DNA of 64,000 bases from Flavobacterium sufflavum. Lineage in GTDB: Bacteria; Bacteroidota; Bacteroidia; Flavobacteriales; Flavobacteriaceae. The stretch's first letter is position 1, and each line of letters starts with the position of its first letter. The position numbers and the translations under genes were made by a program. Below, piece by piece: positions 1-8,543 of this stretch. The stretch covers positions 558,001-622,000 of the forward strand of contig NZ_SACJ01000002.1 of the NCBI RefSeq assembly GCF_004016525.1, in the 5' to 3' direction. Below the pieces are notes generated by a model that saw only the letters and a list, made by a program, of their open reading frames with translations, was not told the origin of the DNA and made no database searches.

Positions 1-378
1 TTGAAGAATTTTCAATTCAAAGGAAGTTTTGAAGGTTGGATAAGACAAATCATGGTAAACGAATGTATTTCATTTATCAGGGTTCACAAAAAATTGAAGT
101 ATATCGAAGATGATTTCGTCATTGGACGCGATGAGGAAAGTTTTGATTCTATTGAAAGTCAATTTTCGGTAGCTGATATTCAGTTTTTGATAGACAGTTT
201 GCCAGATGGTTATAAAGTCGTTTTCAATTTGTATGCTATTGAAGGATATAAACATCAGGAAATTGCCAGTATGTTAGGAATTAGCGAAGGGACGTCTAAA
301 TCGCAGTTATCGCATGCCAGAAAAGTATTGAAAGGACAAATTAATAAGTTGAAAAAGTATAGCAATGGAACCGAATAA
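1..378 (+). CDS. ECF RNA polymerase sigma factor, 5' truncated by window
   Basis: This is the C-terminal part of a sigma-70 family factor of the extracytoplasmic-function type. The frame is open from base 1, so the true start lies outside the window. The visible 125 residues contain the end of region 2 (FKGSFEGWIRQIMVNECISF, the helix that contacts the -10 element) and region 4 from about residue 60 (LIDSLPDGYKVVFNLYAIEGY, then the helix-turn-helix HQEIASMLGISEGTSKSQL). Its stop codon overlaps the start of the next gene by 14 nt, so the two are probably translated together. In Bacteroidota such factors often sit next to a membrane protein that may control them, but the partner here does not clearly resemble a FecR or zinc-finger anti-sigma factor. 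Confidence 0.9.
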   Translation: MKNFQFKGSFEGWIRQIMVNECISFIRVHKKLKYIEDDFVIGRDEESFDSIESQFSVADIQFLIDSLPDGYKVVFNLYAIEGYKHQEIASMLGISEGTSKSQLSHARKVLKGQINKLKKYSNGTE

Positions 379-1075
379 ATTAGAAAAACAATTTAGGGAA
401 CAATTGAATTCTCGTGAAATCAAACCCTCTGAAATGGCTTGGACAAAACTCGATACCATGCTTTCGGCAGCAGAAAAACCAAAAGCTAAATTTCCTTGGT
501 TATATGTAGCTGCAAGTTTAGCAGGTTTGCTATTGATTGGAACAGCTTATTTTGCTTTTCAAGAAAAGACAATTAAAACCCAGAAAAATGAAGTGGTAAT
601 TCAAAAAACAGTTGCTCCTAAAACTAAAGCAATAACGTCAGATTCTGTTAATTTAAAAATGGAGAAAAAAGAATCTATAGTTCAAATAATTCAAAAATCG
701 ACTTCAAAAAGTAATCAACCTTCTGAGTTAAAACAAGAATCAGTAGCTGTTAGAAATGAGGTTTCAGTTATTAATCAAAATAAAGATTATGATTCTGTTG
801 CTGTTTCTTTTGAAAAGAAAAATTTTCAATCAATGACCAAAAATAAATACGTTTCAGCAGAAAAATTATTGGCAGAAATCAGTAATACTAAATTTGAATC
901 TGCTAATGAGACAATGGGAAGTACAACTAAAACTATTTCTGTAAATCCACAGATTTTATTATCAAATGCTGAAAATGAATTGAATCAGTCTTTTAAAGAA
1001 TCTGCATTAGACAGATTTAATAAAAAAATTAAGACTATAAAAACAGTTTTGGCTAATAGAAATTACGAAGATTAA
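365..1075 (+). CDS. Single-pass membrane protein, possible anti-sigma partner
   Basis: A 236-residue protein of unknown function. One hydrophobic segment at about residues 44-66 (PWLYVAASLAGLLLIGTAYF) follows a short charged cytoplasmic N-terminus. The remainder is a Lys/Ser/Gln-rich, low-complexity stretch predicted to be outside the membrane. It overlaps the sigma factor gene by 14 nt and is followed 30 nt later by an outer-membrane protein gene. The position and topology fit an anti-sigma factor or a sigma-controlled envelope protein. I see no zinc-binding anti-sigma motif or FecR domain, so the role is an inference from context only. Confidence 0.7.
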   Translation: MEPNKLEKQFREQLNSREIKPSEMAWTKLDTMLSAAEKPKAKFPWLYVAASLAGLLLIGTAYFAFQEKTIKTQKNEVVIQKTVAPKTKAITSDSVNLKMEKKESIVQIIQKSTSKSNQPSELKQESVAVRNEVSVINQNKDYDSVAVSFEKKNFQSMTKNKYVSAEKLLAEISNTKFESANETMGSTTKTISVNPQILLSNAENELNQSFKESALDRFNKKIKTIKTVLANRNYED

Positions 1076-1105
1076 GAATCAATCAAAAAATCAAAAAAGT
1101 AAATT

Positions 1106-2698
1106 ATGCAAAAATATATTTTATTTATACTAATAATGGCGTTTGCTTTCGCAACGAATTTAAATGCGCAAAAAAAAGGGAGTTATAAAAAAGTTTTAGA
1201 TTGGGGATATTGGCAAGCTGAACAGCCAGAATACGAGATGAGTCTTGAAAAAAAAGCGGAACTAATTGATGAAAACATCTTAACTATTAAATCTGTTAAA
1301 AGTAAAATTGATGGTTTTGGAACGCTTATGAAAACGACTAAACCGGATTTGTATCTAGGAAAAACAGTTAAAATGACGGCTTATGTTAAAAGTGAAGATG
1401 TAAAATCCTGGACTGGACTTTGGATGCGTGTTGATTATTATGATAGTAATGTTCTTGCTTTTGATAATATGGAGAAAAGACCTATCAAAGGAACGTCTGA
1501 TTGGGGAAAATATGAAATTGTTTTATTTGTTCCTGTTGAAGCAACATCCATTTCTTATGGCGTTTTATTAGCTGGAACTGGTCAAGTTTGGTTTAAGGAT
1601 GTAAAGTTCGAAATTGTTGATGATACTGTTCCTGAAACAGGGATAAATAAAGGAAGAGAAAATAAAGTATTGTCATTTGAAGCCAAAGCCAAAGCAATTG
1701 GTAATGAAATTAAAAGAATAACAGATGAGGAGAAAAATGCTCTAAAAGCTGAAGTAAGTTCAATAGATAAAGAAATTGAAGAGGGAATAATTTTTAAAGA
1801 AAAAGCAGCAGAACTCAAATTGAGAAAAGCACAGGAACATGCTGCTAATATTGAAACGAAAGTTGCTGTTGAACAAGAAAAACTGAATCAATTAGTTCAG
1901 GATAAGGTAGATGGAAAGGTAGGTGAAGAAATTGATCCGAAAAAGAAAGGAGGTACGTTAATTTTAGGAAGTAATAATGGTTCTTTTGATAACAGTAGAG
2001 AGATTAATCTTGCTTCAATGAAATTTTATTATGGTTATGATGACAAGTTAAATCGTCATATAAAACGAACAACAAGTCAGATTGTTTTTGCTATAGGAGC
2101 CAATAATTTAATTACTGATGGGGCAGTTGAAAATTCTGATTTTAAATACGCGAGATCGTATTTTTATGAATGGGGATTGACCTATAATACCAGAATATTA
2201 AAAAACGATAATTTATTGCATGCCAAATATGGTTTGTCGTTGATGTATAATGATTTGCGTCCAACTAATAACAGTAGTTTTGAGGTTAACGGAAATCAAA
2301 CCGGTCTTGTTGTTAATTCGGTTGATTTAAAGGATTCCCGTTTTAGAAATGTAAACTTGGTAGTGCCTTTACATTTGGAATTTGATTTTACAAAACCGAC
2401 CGTTATAAATGATAAGACTTATTTTAAATCTCATGACAGTTTTAGGTTGGGAATAGGAGGCTATTTTGGAACTAATATAAAATCTAAGCAAATTGTAAAG
2501 TATAATTTGGATGGATACAAAACAGTAGATAAAACCCGAGGCGATTTTAATACCAGTGATTTTATTTATGGTTTGAGTACTTACATGGGTTATAAAGCGA
2601 CTAGCTTGTATTTGAAATACGATTTAAATCCGTTGTTTAAAGATAATGCCGTAAAGCAAAACAATGTTTCCTTAGGATTGCGATTTGATTTTAATTGA
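1106..2698 (+). CDS. Exported protein: jelly-roll-like domain, coiled coil, C-terminal beta barrel
   Basis: A 530-residue protein with a signal peptide (about residues 1-21, ending NLNAQ). Residues 25-175 look like a beta-sandwich module (WGYWQAEQPEYEM, GFGTLMKTTKPDLYLGK, GLWMRVDYYD, AYGVLLAGTGQVWF-type patterns) of a kind I have seen attached to AraC regulators and other proteins. Residues about 185-265 are Lys/Glu-rich with heptad character, likely a coiled coil. Residues 280-530 alternate polar and hydrophobic residues and end in an aromatic-containing strand (LGLRFDFN), as in outer-membrane barrels. It probably belongs to the same transcription unit as the sigma factor. The ligand and role are unknown. 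Confidence 0.75.
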   Translation: MQKYILFILIMAFAFATNLNAQKKGSYKKVLDWGYWQAEQPEYEMSLEKKAELIDENILTIKSVKSKIDGFGTLMKTTKPDLYLGKTVKMTAYVKSEDVKSWTGLWMRVDYYDSNVLAFDNMEKRPIKGTSDWGKYEIVLFVPVEATSISYGVLLAGTGQVWFKDVKFEIVDDTVPETGINKGRENKVLSFEAKAKAIGNEIKRITDEEKNALKAEVSSIDKEIEEGIIFKEKAAELKLRKAQEHAANIETKVAVEQEKLNQLVQDKVDGKVGEEIDPKKKGGTLILGSNNGSFDNSREINLASMKFYYGYDDKLNRHIKRTTSQIVFAIGANNLITDGAVENSDFKYARSYFYEWGLTYNTRILKNDNLLHAKYGLSLMYNDLRPTNNSSFEVNGNQTGLVVNSVDLKDSRFRNVNLVVPLHLEFDFTKPTVINDKTYFKSHDSFRLGIGGYFGTNIKSKQIVKYNLDGYKTVDKTRGDFNTSDFIYGLSTYMGYKATSLYLKYDLNPLFKDNAVKQNNVSLGLRFDFN

Positions 2699-2719
2699 TT
2701 TTTGATATTGTCATTGAAA

Positions 2720-2749
2720 TTGAAAATTGCCATTGATATTGTATCTTTG
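2720..2749 (+). promoter_or_regulatory. Bacteroidota-type promoter of dnaG
   Basis: TTG at 2720-2722, 19 nt spacer, then TATCTTTG at 2742-2749, matching the -33/-7 consensus of Bacteroidota (TTG, TAnnTTTG). Transcription would start about 7 nt downstream, leaving only some 20 nt before the TTG start codon of dnaG at 2777. This supports the TTG start rather than an upstream one. Confidence 0.6.
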
Positions 2750-2776
2750 ACCTTTCTTAATATTATTTCTTAAAAA

Positions 2777-4831
2777 TTGATTTCAAAAGCTACCATAGAT
2801 ACTGTATTCGAAACTGCCCGTGTAGAGGAGGTTATTGGCGATTTTGTGCAATTAAAGCGCGCAGGAAGTAATTTTAAAGGCTTGAGTCCGTTTTCTGATG
2901 AGCGTTCGCCATCGTTTATGGTGTCGCCTGCCAAAGGAATCTGGAAAGATTTTAGCTCGGGCAAAGGAGGGAATTCGGTAGCTTTCCTGATGGAGCACTC
3001 TCATTTTACCTATCCGGAAGCCATTCGTTATTTGGCTAAAAAATATAATATCGAAATTGAGGAAACCGAGTTAACGGATGCTGAAAAAGCCAATACAGAT
3101 GCTCGTGAAAGTATGTATTTGGTTTCTGAATTTGCAAAAGATTATTTTCATAAAACACTTTTAAATTCCGAAGAAGGTAAAGCAATTGGACTTTCGTATT
3201 TTAAAGAAAGAGGTTTTACTACCGAAACGATTAAAAAGTTTAGTTTAGGATATTCGCCTGAAACCTGGGATGCTTTTACTAAAGAAGCATTGGGGAAAGG
3301 CTATAAATTAGAATTTCTGGAAAGCACAGGTTTGACTATTCCTAAAGAAGACCGACCTTTTGACCGATTCAAAGGTCGTGTGATGTTTCCTATTCAAAGT
3401 ATGTCGGGACGTATTTTAGGATTTGGAGGTCGAATTTTAACCAATGATAAAAAAGCGGCTAAATATCTGAATTCACCAGAAAGTGAAATTTATCATAAGA
3501 GTAAAGTTCTGTACGGAATTTTTCAGGCCAAACAATCTATTGCAAAACTGAATAATTGTTTTTTGGTTGAAGGCTATACGGACGTGATTCAGTTCAATCA
3601 AGCTGGGATTGAAAATGTGGTGGCTTCTTCGGGAACTGCTTTAACTCCGGACCAAATTAGACTAATCAACCGATTGACTAAAAATATTACCGTTCTTTTT
3701 GATGGTGATGCTGCAGGACTTCGTGCTTCTGTTCGTGGAATCGATTTGATTCTGGAAGAAGGAATGAATGTCAAAGTTTGTACTTTTCCTGACGGTGAAG
3801 ACCCGGATAGTTTTGCTAAAAAAACACCTCACGATGATTTGGTGGCTTATTTAGAAAATAACGCCAAGGATTTTATCCAGTTCAAGGCTTCGCTTTTGAT
3901 GAATGAAGCTAAGAACGATCCTATCAAAAAAGCCGATTTGATTCGGGATATGGTGCAAAGTATTTCTAAAATTCCAGATCGTATTCAACGTGAAGTTTAT
4001 ATTCAGGAATGTTCCCGAATTATGGATATTTCGGAGCAGGTATTGGTGAGTACTTTAGCTCAGTTGATTCAAAAAGATGTTGCTGAAGTTGCTAAAAAGC
4101 AAAAGCAGGAACAAAAACCTTTTGAGGTTTATAGAAACCAAAACCCAAAAAATACGGGGTATTCAGGAGGAGATCCAGAAGATCCTAGATTTGGGCCGCC
4201 AGAGGATTATCCGGGAGAACCAGGATATCCAAGCGAGTCTACAGAAAAAGTAGATGTTTTATATCGTTTAGAGCGTAAAATAATTGAAATTTTGCTTTTG
4301 TATGGTAATAAAACCGAAGAGTTTGAGGATGTTTTGATGAGAACTAATGAAGAAGGGGAAATCGTCAATGTTACAGAGATGAAATCGTATAAAGTATTTC
4401 AAAGGATTTATCTGAGTTTGCAAGAAGATGAGGTTGAATTAGCAAATCCATTGTTTCGAGGGATATTTAATAATTTGATAAACTATTATCTTCAAAATGA
4501 TAAATTCAGTCTGGAGCAGTATTTAATGCACTTGCCGCCTGAGTATGCTCAGGAAGTGACTGATATTTTGATGGAAGATGAAAAATTGGTCATGCATGAC
4601 TGGGAAGGGCAAAATATTTTTCCGAAAACAAAACAAGATACCATAAGTCAAAATGTTTCTGAAACCATTTTAACTTTAAGATGGTATTTAGTTGGGCGAA
4701 TTATTGACGAATTAAAAAACTCCATATCACCTGATAAGGATAATATGGAGTCTATGATTATGATTAGAGATTATAATGAACTAACCCGTGCTTTTTCAAA
4801 GAAACTTGGTCGGGTTATGTCTCGTTTTTAA
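2777..4831 (+). CDS. dnaG: DNA primase DnaG
   Basis: Synthesises RNA primers at the replication fork with the DnaB helicase. The protein is 684 residues starting at TTG (MISKATIDTVFETARVEEVI). The order is an N-terminal CHC2-type domain (about 1-100), the catalytic core with the Toprim motifs EGYTD and DGDAAG (about residues 265-320), and a C-terminal helicase-binding region after a Pro/Gly-rich linker (about 450-480). The N-terminal domain has lost all four zinc ligands: the positions that are Cys/His/Cys/Cys in E. coli are Ser37, Ser40, Asp58 and Ser61 here, although the fold-defining residues (PF-DERSPSF, F-S-GKGGN) are kept. I believe related Flavobacteriia share this, so it is not a defect of this gene. 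It ends 1 nt before the convergent regulator gene. Confidence 0.97.
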   Translation: MISKATIDTVFETARVEEVIGDFVQLKRAGSNFKGLSPFSDERSPSFMVSPAKGIWKDFSSGKGGNSVAFLMEHSHFTYPEAIRYLAKKYNIEIEETELTDAEKANTDARESMYLVSEFAKDYFHKTLLNSEEGKAIGLSYFKERGFTTETIKKFSLGYSPETWDAFTKEALGKGYKLEFLESTGLTIPKEDRPFDRFKGRVMFPIQSMSGRILGFGGRILTNDKKAAKYLNSPESEIYHKSKVLYGIFQAKQSIAKLNNCFLVEGYTDVIQFNQAGIENVVASSGTALTPDQIRLINRLTKNITVLFDGDAAGLRASVRGIDLILEEGMNVKVCTFPDGEDPDSFAKKTPHDDLVAYLENNAKDFIQFKASLLMNEAKNDPIKKADLIRDMVQSISKIPDRIQREVYIQECSRIMDISEQVLVSTLAQLIQKDVAEVAKKQKQEQKPFEVYRNQNPKNTGYSGGDPEDPRFGPPEDYPGEPGYPSESTEKVDVLYRLERKIIEILLLYGNKTEEFEDVLMRTNEEGEIVNVTEMKSYKVFQRIYLSLQEDEVELANPLFRGIFNNLINYYLQNDKFSLEQYLMHLPPEYAQEVTDILMEDEKLVMHDWEGQNIFPKTKQDTISQNVSETILTLRWYLVGRIIDELKNSISPDKDNMESMIMIRDYNELTRAFSKKLGRVMSRF

Positions 4832-4832
4832 A

Positions 4833-5462
4833 TTAAACGATCTCTAAACTTTTAGCTTTGTTTACTAAGTCAACTAAATTAGTAACATTTAGCTTAGTTA
4901 ATAAACGTAATTTGTAAGTACTGATGGTTTTTTCGTTTAAACCTAAGATTTCAGCAATCTCGTGGTTTTTCTTTCCACCACTTAAATAACGTAAAACTTC
5001 TACTTCACGATTAGAAAGTTTACGGTACAAACGTTCGCTTTTACTTTGTTTAGCAATTAAAGCCAGGTTTTTCTTAACAGTTTCATTCATGATAATTTTA
5101 CCTTGATGAACTTTGATAATAGATTGTCCTAATGTCTCTAATTTCTCTTTTTTGTGAACATATCCAGATACTCCGGCTTTAATAGCGTTTGGAGCATAGA
5201 TTTGTTCAGAAAGTCCGCTAAAAATAATAATTTTAGTTTTAGGAAAATTCTTTAAAAGCGATTTCACTTCAAATATACTCGAAAGACCTTCTAGTTCCAG
5301 GTCTAAGACCAGAACATCAATTTCTTTTGTTTGGAGAATATCTCGAATCATCAAAAAACTACCAACATTGGCAGTAATTGATATGTCTGAATGGTCTTTG
5401 AAGTACGACTTTACTCCAAAATGCACTACCGGGAAATTATCGGCTAGACAAACTTTAATCAT
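4833..5462 (-). CDS. Response regulator, NarL/LuxR family, orphan
   Basis: A 209-residue two-domain regulator. The receiver domain spans about 1-120: an acidic residue near the start (LADN), the probable phosphoacceptor in LVLDLELEG (about residue 54), the Ser of IIFSG in place of the usual Thr, and the conserved Lys in VHKKE. The DNA-binding LuxR-type helix-turn-helix is at about 145-205 (LSNREVEVLRYLSGGKKNHEIAEILGL split across the helices, then KTISTYKLRLLTKL). No histidine kinase gene lies next to it, so its partner must be elsewhere. Its 3' end converges with dnaG with almost no gap, so each gene may be read through by antisense transcription. Confidence 0.92.
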   Translation of the reverse strand: MIKVCLADNFPVVHFGVKSYFKDHSDISITANVGSFLMIRDILQTKEIDVLVLDLELEGLSSIFEVKSLLKNFPKTKIIIFSGLSEQIYAPNAIKAGVSGYVHKKEKLETLGQSIIKVHQGKIIMNETVKKNLALIAKQSKSERLYRKLSNREVEVLRYLSGGKKNHEIAEILGLNEKTISTYKLRLLTKLNVTNLVDLVNKAKSLEIV

Positions 5463-5558
5463 GATTTTTTTTTTTTAGGGTTGTTTTTTTGTGTGAATTC
5501 TATATATAAATTTAGGAAAAAAAAAGATTTAATACTATTTTTTATAGATAAAATAGTA

Positions 5559-6359
5559 TTAAATCCGATTAATTACACATACGGGTATTGGATTCATCTT
5601 GTGTTGGTTGATTGTGTTGAGTCTTTTGTAGATTTCAAACACCTTTTTTTCTCTTTCAGTGTAGTTGTCTGAAGAGTTTTTGTTTTCGTCTTCAAGCATT
5701 GCCCACTCTAATTCGTCATAAGAGGCACCTAATTGTTGTTCATCTGTCTTTTCATCTCCAAATAAACCATCTGAAGGTTGGGCAGTTAAAATAGAATCAG
5801 GAACTCCTAAATAAGTGGCTAATGCAAAAACATCTGATTTCATCAAATCGGCGATTGGGCTTAAATCGACACCGCCATCACCATATTTAGTGTAAAAACC
5901 AACGCCGAAATCTTCTACTTTATTACCTGTTCCGGCAACTAAAAGTCCGTGAACTCCTGCATGGTAATATAAAGTAGTCATTCTTAATCGGGCACGGGTA
6001 TTGGCTAATGTTAGATTTAGTTTGTTTTCATCAAAGTTTGTCGGGACTTCTTTTTTGAAAGTTTCAAATACTGAGGTTAAATCAGTTTGTACACTACTTA
6101 CGTTAGAAAAACGTTTTTTGAGTTGCTCAATGTGTTCTTTGGCACGACTCACATGACTTTCATGTTGGTGTATTGGCATTTCAACACATAGAACCTGAAG
6201 TCCTGTTTGAGCACATAAAGTTGAAGTTACAGCCGAGTCTACGCCTCCTGAAATCCCTACAACAAAACCATTAACCTTTGTGGTTTCTGCATAGGATTTT
6301 AACCAATTGACAATCTGGGTGTTTACCTGCTCAACTTTGATAGTACTTTTTTTAGTCAT
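5559..6359 (-). CDS. nadE: NH3-dependent NAD+ synthetase
   Basis: Catalyses the last step of NAD synthesis: nicotinic acid adenine dinucleotide plus ATP and ammonia gives NAD+. The protein has 266 residues with the ATP-pyrophosphatase P-loop SGGVDSA at 37-43, and the downstream signature GTGNKVEDFGVGFYTKYGDG at about 145-165, followed by DLSPIADLMKSDV. There is no N-terminal glutaminase (CN-hydrolase) domain, so it belongs to the short, ammonia-using class. It is transcribed divergently from gldB, with about 100 nt between the start codons. Confidence 0.97.
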   Translation of the reverse strand: MTKKSTIKVEQVNTQIVNWLKSYAETTKVNGFVVGISGGVDSAVTSTLCAQTGLQVLCVEMPIHQHESHVSRAKEHIEQLKKRFSNVSSVQTDLTSVFETFKKEVPTNFDENKLNLTLANTRARLRMTTLYYHAGVHGLLVAGTGNKVEDFGVGFYTKYGDGGVDLSPIADLMKSDVFALATYLGVPDSILTAQPSDGLFGDEKTDEQQLGASYDELEWAMLEDENKNSSDNYTEREKKVFEIYKRLNTINQHKMNPIPVCVINRI

Positions 6360-6388
6360 AATAGTTCAAATTTTAGCCATCAGGAGCG

Positions 6389-6396
6389 TATCTTTG
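6389..6396 (+). promoter_or_regulatory. Probable -7 element of the gldBC promoter
   Basis: TATCTTTG at 6389-6396 matches TAnnTTTG and lies 64 nt upstream of the gldB start. The expected TTG about 19 nt upstream is only weakly represented (TTTTAG), so the assignment is tentative. Confidence 0.4.
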
Positions 6397-6459
6397 CACA
6401 AAATTTCTAGTAAAATACTGGTTATCCTGATATAATGGTGCAAATTTAATTAAAATAAA

Positions 6460-7419
6460 ATGAAAACTTGTGTATTTTCCTTACTTGTATTGTTCTTTTT
6501 TTTGTCTTGTGATACGAAGAATAAGACAGAAAAAGCAGTAGAAGCTATTCCGGTAGATTTAAAAGTGGTGCGATTTGATAAAATATTTTTCGAAACAGCT
6601 CCTAAGGATTTACCTAAGATTAAAAAAGAATTTCCTTTTTTCTTTCCTGTAGGAAATGGTGATGCTGTTTGGTTAGAGAAAATGCAAAACCCGCTTTGGC
6701 GAGAATTGTATACTGAGGTTCAGAAAAAGTTTTCCAATTTTGATTCGTATAAAACTGAATTAGAAGATGTTTTTAAGCATGTGAAGTATTACTTTCCAAA
6801 AACGAAAACTCCTAAAGTCTATACTGTTATTTCGGAAATGGATTATAGTAATAAGGTGATTTATGCAGACAGTTTATTGATTATTTCGCTTGAAATGTAT
6901 TTGGGGAGAGAGCATAAATTTTATCAGTTTCCAAATTATTTAAAACAAAATTTTGAACCTAAACAACTCATGCCAGATGTTGTGGAAAGTTTTGCCAAAA
7001 GACAAATTCCGCCTGGTATGGAAAAAAGTTTTTTGGCTGCCATGATTTATTCCGGTAAGCAGTTGTATTTAAAGGATATGCTTTTATCGGAAGATTATAC
7101 TGATGCTGATAAAATAGGTTACACACCGGAGCAGTTGAAATGGTGTCAGGAAAACGAAAGTTACATGTGGCGCTATTTTATTGAAGATCAATTGTTGTAT
7201 AATGATGATCCTAAATTGATTCCCAGGTTTATCAGTCCGGCACCTTTTTCTAAATTTTATTTGGAAATCGATAATGAGTCTCCCGGTAAAGTGGGAGCGT
7301 GGATAGGATGGCAAATTGTTCGTTCGTATATGAAAAATAATGAAGTATCTTTGCCGCAATTAATGCATGCCAGTGCAAAAGAAATATTTGAAAAATCAAA
7401 TTATAAACCTAAGAAGTAA
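6460..7419 (+). CDS. gldB: Gliding motility lipoprotein GldB
   Basis: GldB is a lipoprotein required for gliding motility over surfaces in Flavobacterium johnsoniae and relatives. The 319-residue product starts with a lipoprotein signal peptide and lipobox ending at Cys17 (FFFLSC), so it should be attached to the cell envelope. The body matches the family in length and in stretches such as VVRFDKIFFE, PGKVGAWIGWQIVRSYM. Its stop codon overlaps the gldC start by one base (TAATG), so the two are translationally coupled. The presence of gldBC marks the organism as a probable glider. Confidence 0.95.
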   Translation: MKTCVFSLLVLFFFLSCDTKNKTEKAVEAIPVDLKVVRFDKIFFETAPKDLPKIKKEFPFFFPVGNGDAVWLEKMQNPLWRELYTEVQKKFSNFDSYKTELEDVFKHVKYYFPKTKTPKVYTVISEMDYSNKVIYADSLLIISLEMYLGREHKFYQFPNYLKQNFEPKQLMPDVVESFAKRQIPPGMEKSFLAAMIYSGKQLYLKDMLLSEDYTDADKIGYTPEQLKWCQENESYMWRYFIEDQLLYNDDPKLIPRFISPAPFSKFYLEIDNESPGKVGAWIGWQIVRSYMKNNEVSLPQLMHASAKEIFEKSNYKPKK

Positions 7420-7754
7420 TGTCAGATAAAAATAAATCAGAAATTAATTTTCTAGTAGAATTAGATGAAAACCGCATTCCGGAAAAATTGTATTGGACGG
7501 CAAAAGATGGTGGGGTAGAATTAGAAGAATCAAAGGCAATTATGCTGTCTGTTTGGGATAGTAAGGCTAAAGAAAGTATGCGTATTGATTTGTGGACTAA
7601 GGATATGCCTGTGGATGAAATGAAGATTTTCTTTCACCAAACTTTAGTGGCTATGTCGGATACTTTTCACCGTGCAACGGGTGATGAAAAAATGTCGGCA
7701 ACGATGAAAGATTTCTGTGAGTATTTTGCAGAAAAGTTAGAGTTGACGAAATAA
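7419..7754 (+). CDS. gldC: Gliding motility protein GldC
   Basis: A 111-residue soluble protein without signal peptide or membrane segment. It matches GldC in size, in its partner and in the central pattern RIPEKLYWTAKDGG and IDLWTKDMPVDEMKIFFHQT. GldC is needed for efficient gliding in F. johnsoniae but its biochemical role is not known. It is coupled to gldB through a TAATG overlap and is followed by a small palindrome and a terminator shared with the convergent engB gene. Confidence 0.95.
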   Translation: MSDKNKSEINFLVELDENRIPEKLYWTAKDGGVELEESKAIMLSVWDSKAKESMRIDLWTKDMPVDEMKIFFHQTLVAMSDTFHRATGDEKMSATMKDFCEYFAEKLELTK

Positions 7755-7770
7755 TCCCGAAGTTTCGGGA
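7755..7770. repeat. Short palindrome after gldC
   Basis: TCCCGAAGTTTCGGGA is a near-perfect 16 nt palindrome directly after the gldC stop codon. Palindromes of this CCCGAA/TTCGGG type look like dispersed intergenic repeats of Flavobacterium. It has no T-tract, so it is not itself an intrinsic terminator. Confidence 0.5.
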
Positions 7771-7784
7771 TAAAAATTCCAATA

Positions 7785-7831
7785 AAAAAATCCCAAATTC
7801 CAATTGTTAAAGTTGGAATTTGGGATTTTTT
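7785..7831. terminator. Bidirectional terminator between gldC and engB
   Basis: A perfect 19-bp inverted repeat (arms 7785-7803 and 7813-7831, core TCCCAAATTCC) with A residues on the left and T residues on the right, so it works as an intrinsic terminator in both directions for the convergent genes gldC and engB. Confidence 0.85.
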
Positions 7832-7865
7832 ATATTGAGTATTGTGTTTAGAATTTGGAATTTTG

Positions 7866-7883
7866 TTCCGATAGCTATCGGAA
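7866..7883. repeat. 18-nt perfect palindrome before the engB 3' end
   Basis: TTCCGATAGCTATCGGAA reads the same on both strands. It lies in the convergent intergenic space next to the terminator. It resembles a dispersed flavobacterial intergenic palindrome rather than a regulator site, because no promoter is nearby. Confidence 0.5.
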
Positions 7884-7897
7884 TTGGAATTTGAAAT

Positions 7898-8518
7898 TTA
7901 AAATCCGCTGTTATTCTTGAAAATTTCCTGATTGACTTCGTCTATATAATTTAAAACTTCGTCTCTTCCGGTTCCTTCTGTAGATGAGGTTACAAAATAT
8001 GGTGGCATTTCGGCCCAATGGTTAGCGAACATCTGTTTTTTGTAAGCAGCAATGTGTGAGTCAATTTTAACCTTACTGATTTTGTCGGCTTTGGTGAAAA
8101 TAATGCAGAAAGGGATTTCGCTTTCACCCATATAACTCATGAATTCAATATCGATAGCTTGTGCATCATGACGAATGTCAATTAATACAAAAGCACAGGC
8201 TAGTTGTTCTCTTTTTTCAAAATAATCCGTGATGAATTGTTGAAAAACAGATTTAGTTTTCTTGGAAACTTTAGCGTAACCATAGCCTGGTAAATCGACT
8301 AAAAACCAATTGTTGTTAATTAAAAAATGGTTGATTAGTTGGGTTTTTCCTGGTCTTCCTGATGTTTTAGCTAATTTTTGTCGGTTAGTCAACATGTTGA
8401 TTAATGATGACTTCCCTACGTTTGACCTGCCTATAAAAGCATATTCGGGCAAAAAGTCCTTAGGACATTTGCTTACATCTGAGTTGCTAATTACGAATTC
8501 GGCGGTATTGATTTTCAT
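7898..8518 (-). CDS. engB: Ribosome biogenesis GTPase EngB/YsxC
   Basis: A GTPase of the TrmE-Era-EngA-YihA superfamily needed for late assembly of the large ribosomal subunit. The 206-residue protein shows G1 GRSNVGKSS (30-38), G2 region around KTSGRPGKTQ, G3 DLPGYG (75-80), and G4 FTKADK near residue 143. It is transcribed leftward with the alpha/beta hydrolase gene immediately upstream (25 nt gap), so these two probably form one transcript ending at the shared terminator at 7785-7831. Confidence 0.96.
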   Translation of the reverse strand: MKINTAEFVISNSDVSKCPKDFLPEYAFIGRSNVGKSSLINMLTNRQKLAKTSGRPGKTQLINHFLINNNWFLVDLPGYGYAKVSKKTKSVFQQFITDYFEKREQLACAFVLIDIRHDAQAIDIEFMSYMGESEIPFCIIFTKADKISKVKIDSHIAAYKKQMFANHWAEMPPYFVTSSTEGTGRDEVLNYIDEVNQEIFKNNSGF

Positions 8519-8543
8519 ATTTTTTTATCTAAAAAAGCTATTT

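Noticed and set aside
5481..5672. 63-codon plus-strand frame between regulator and nadE
   Set aside because: Mostly inside the antisense of nadE and a T-rich spacer; no support as a gene.
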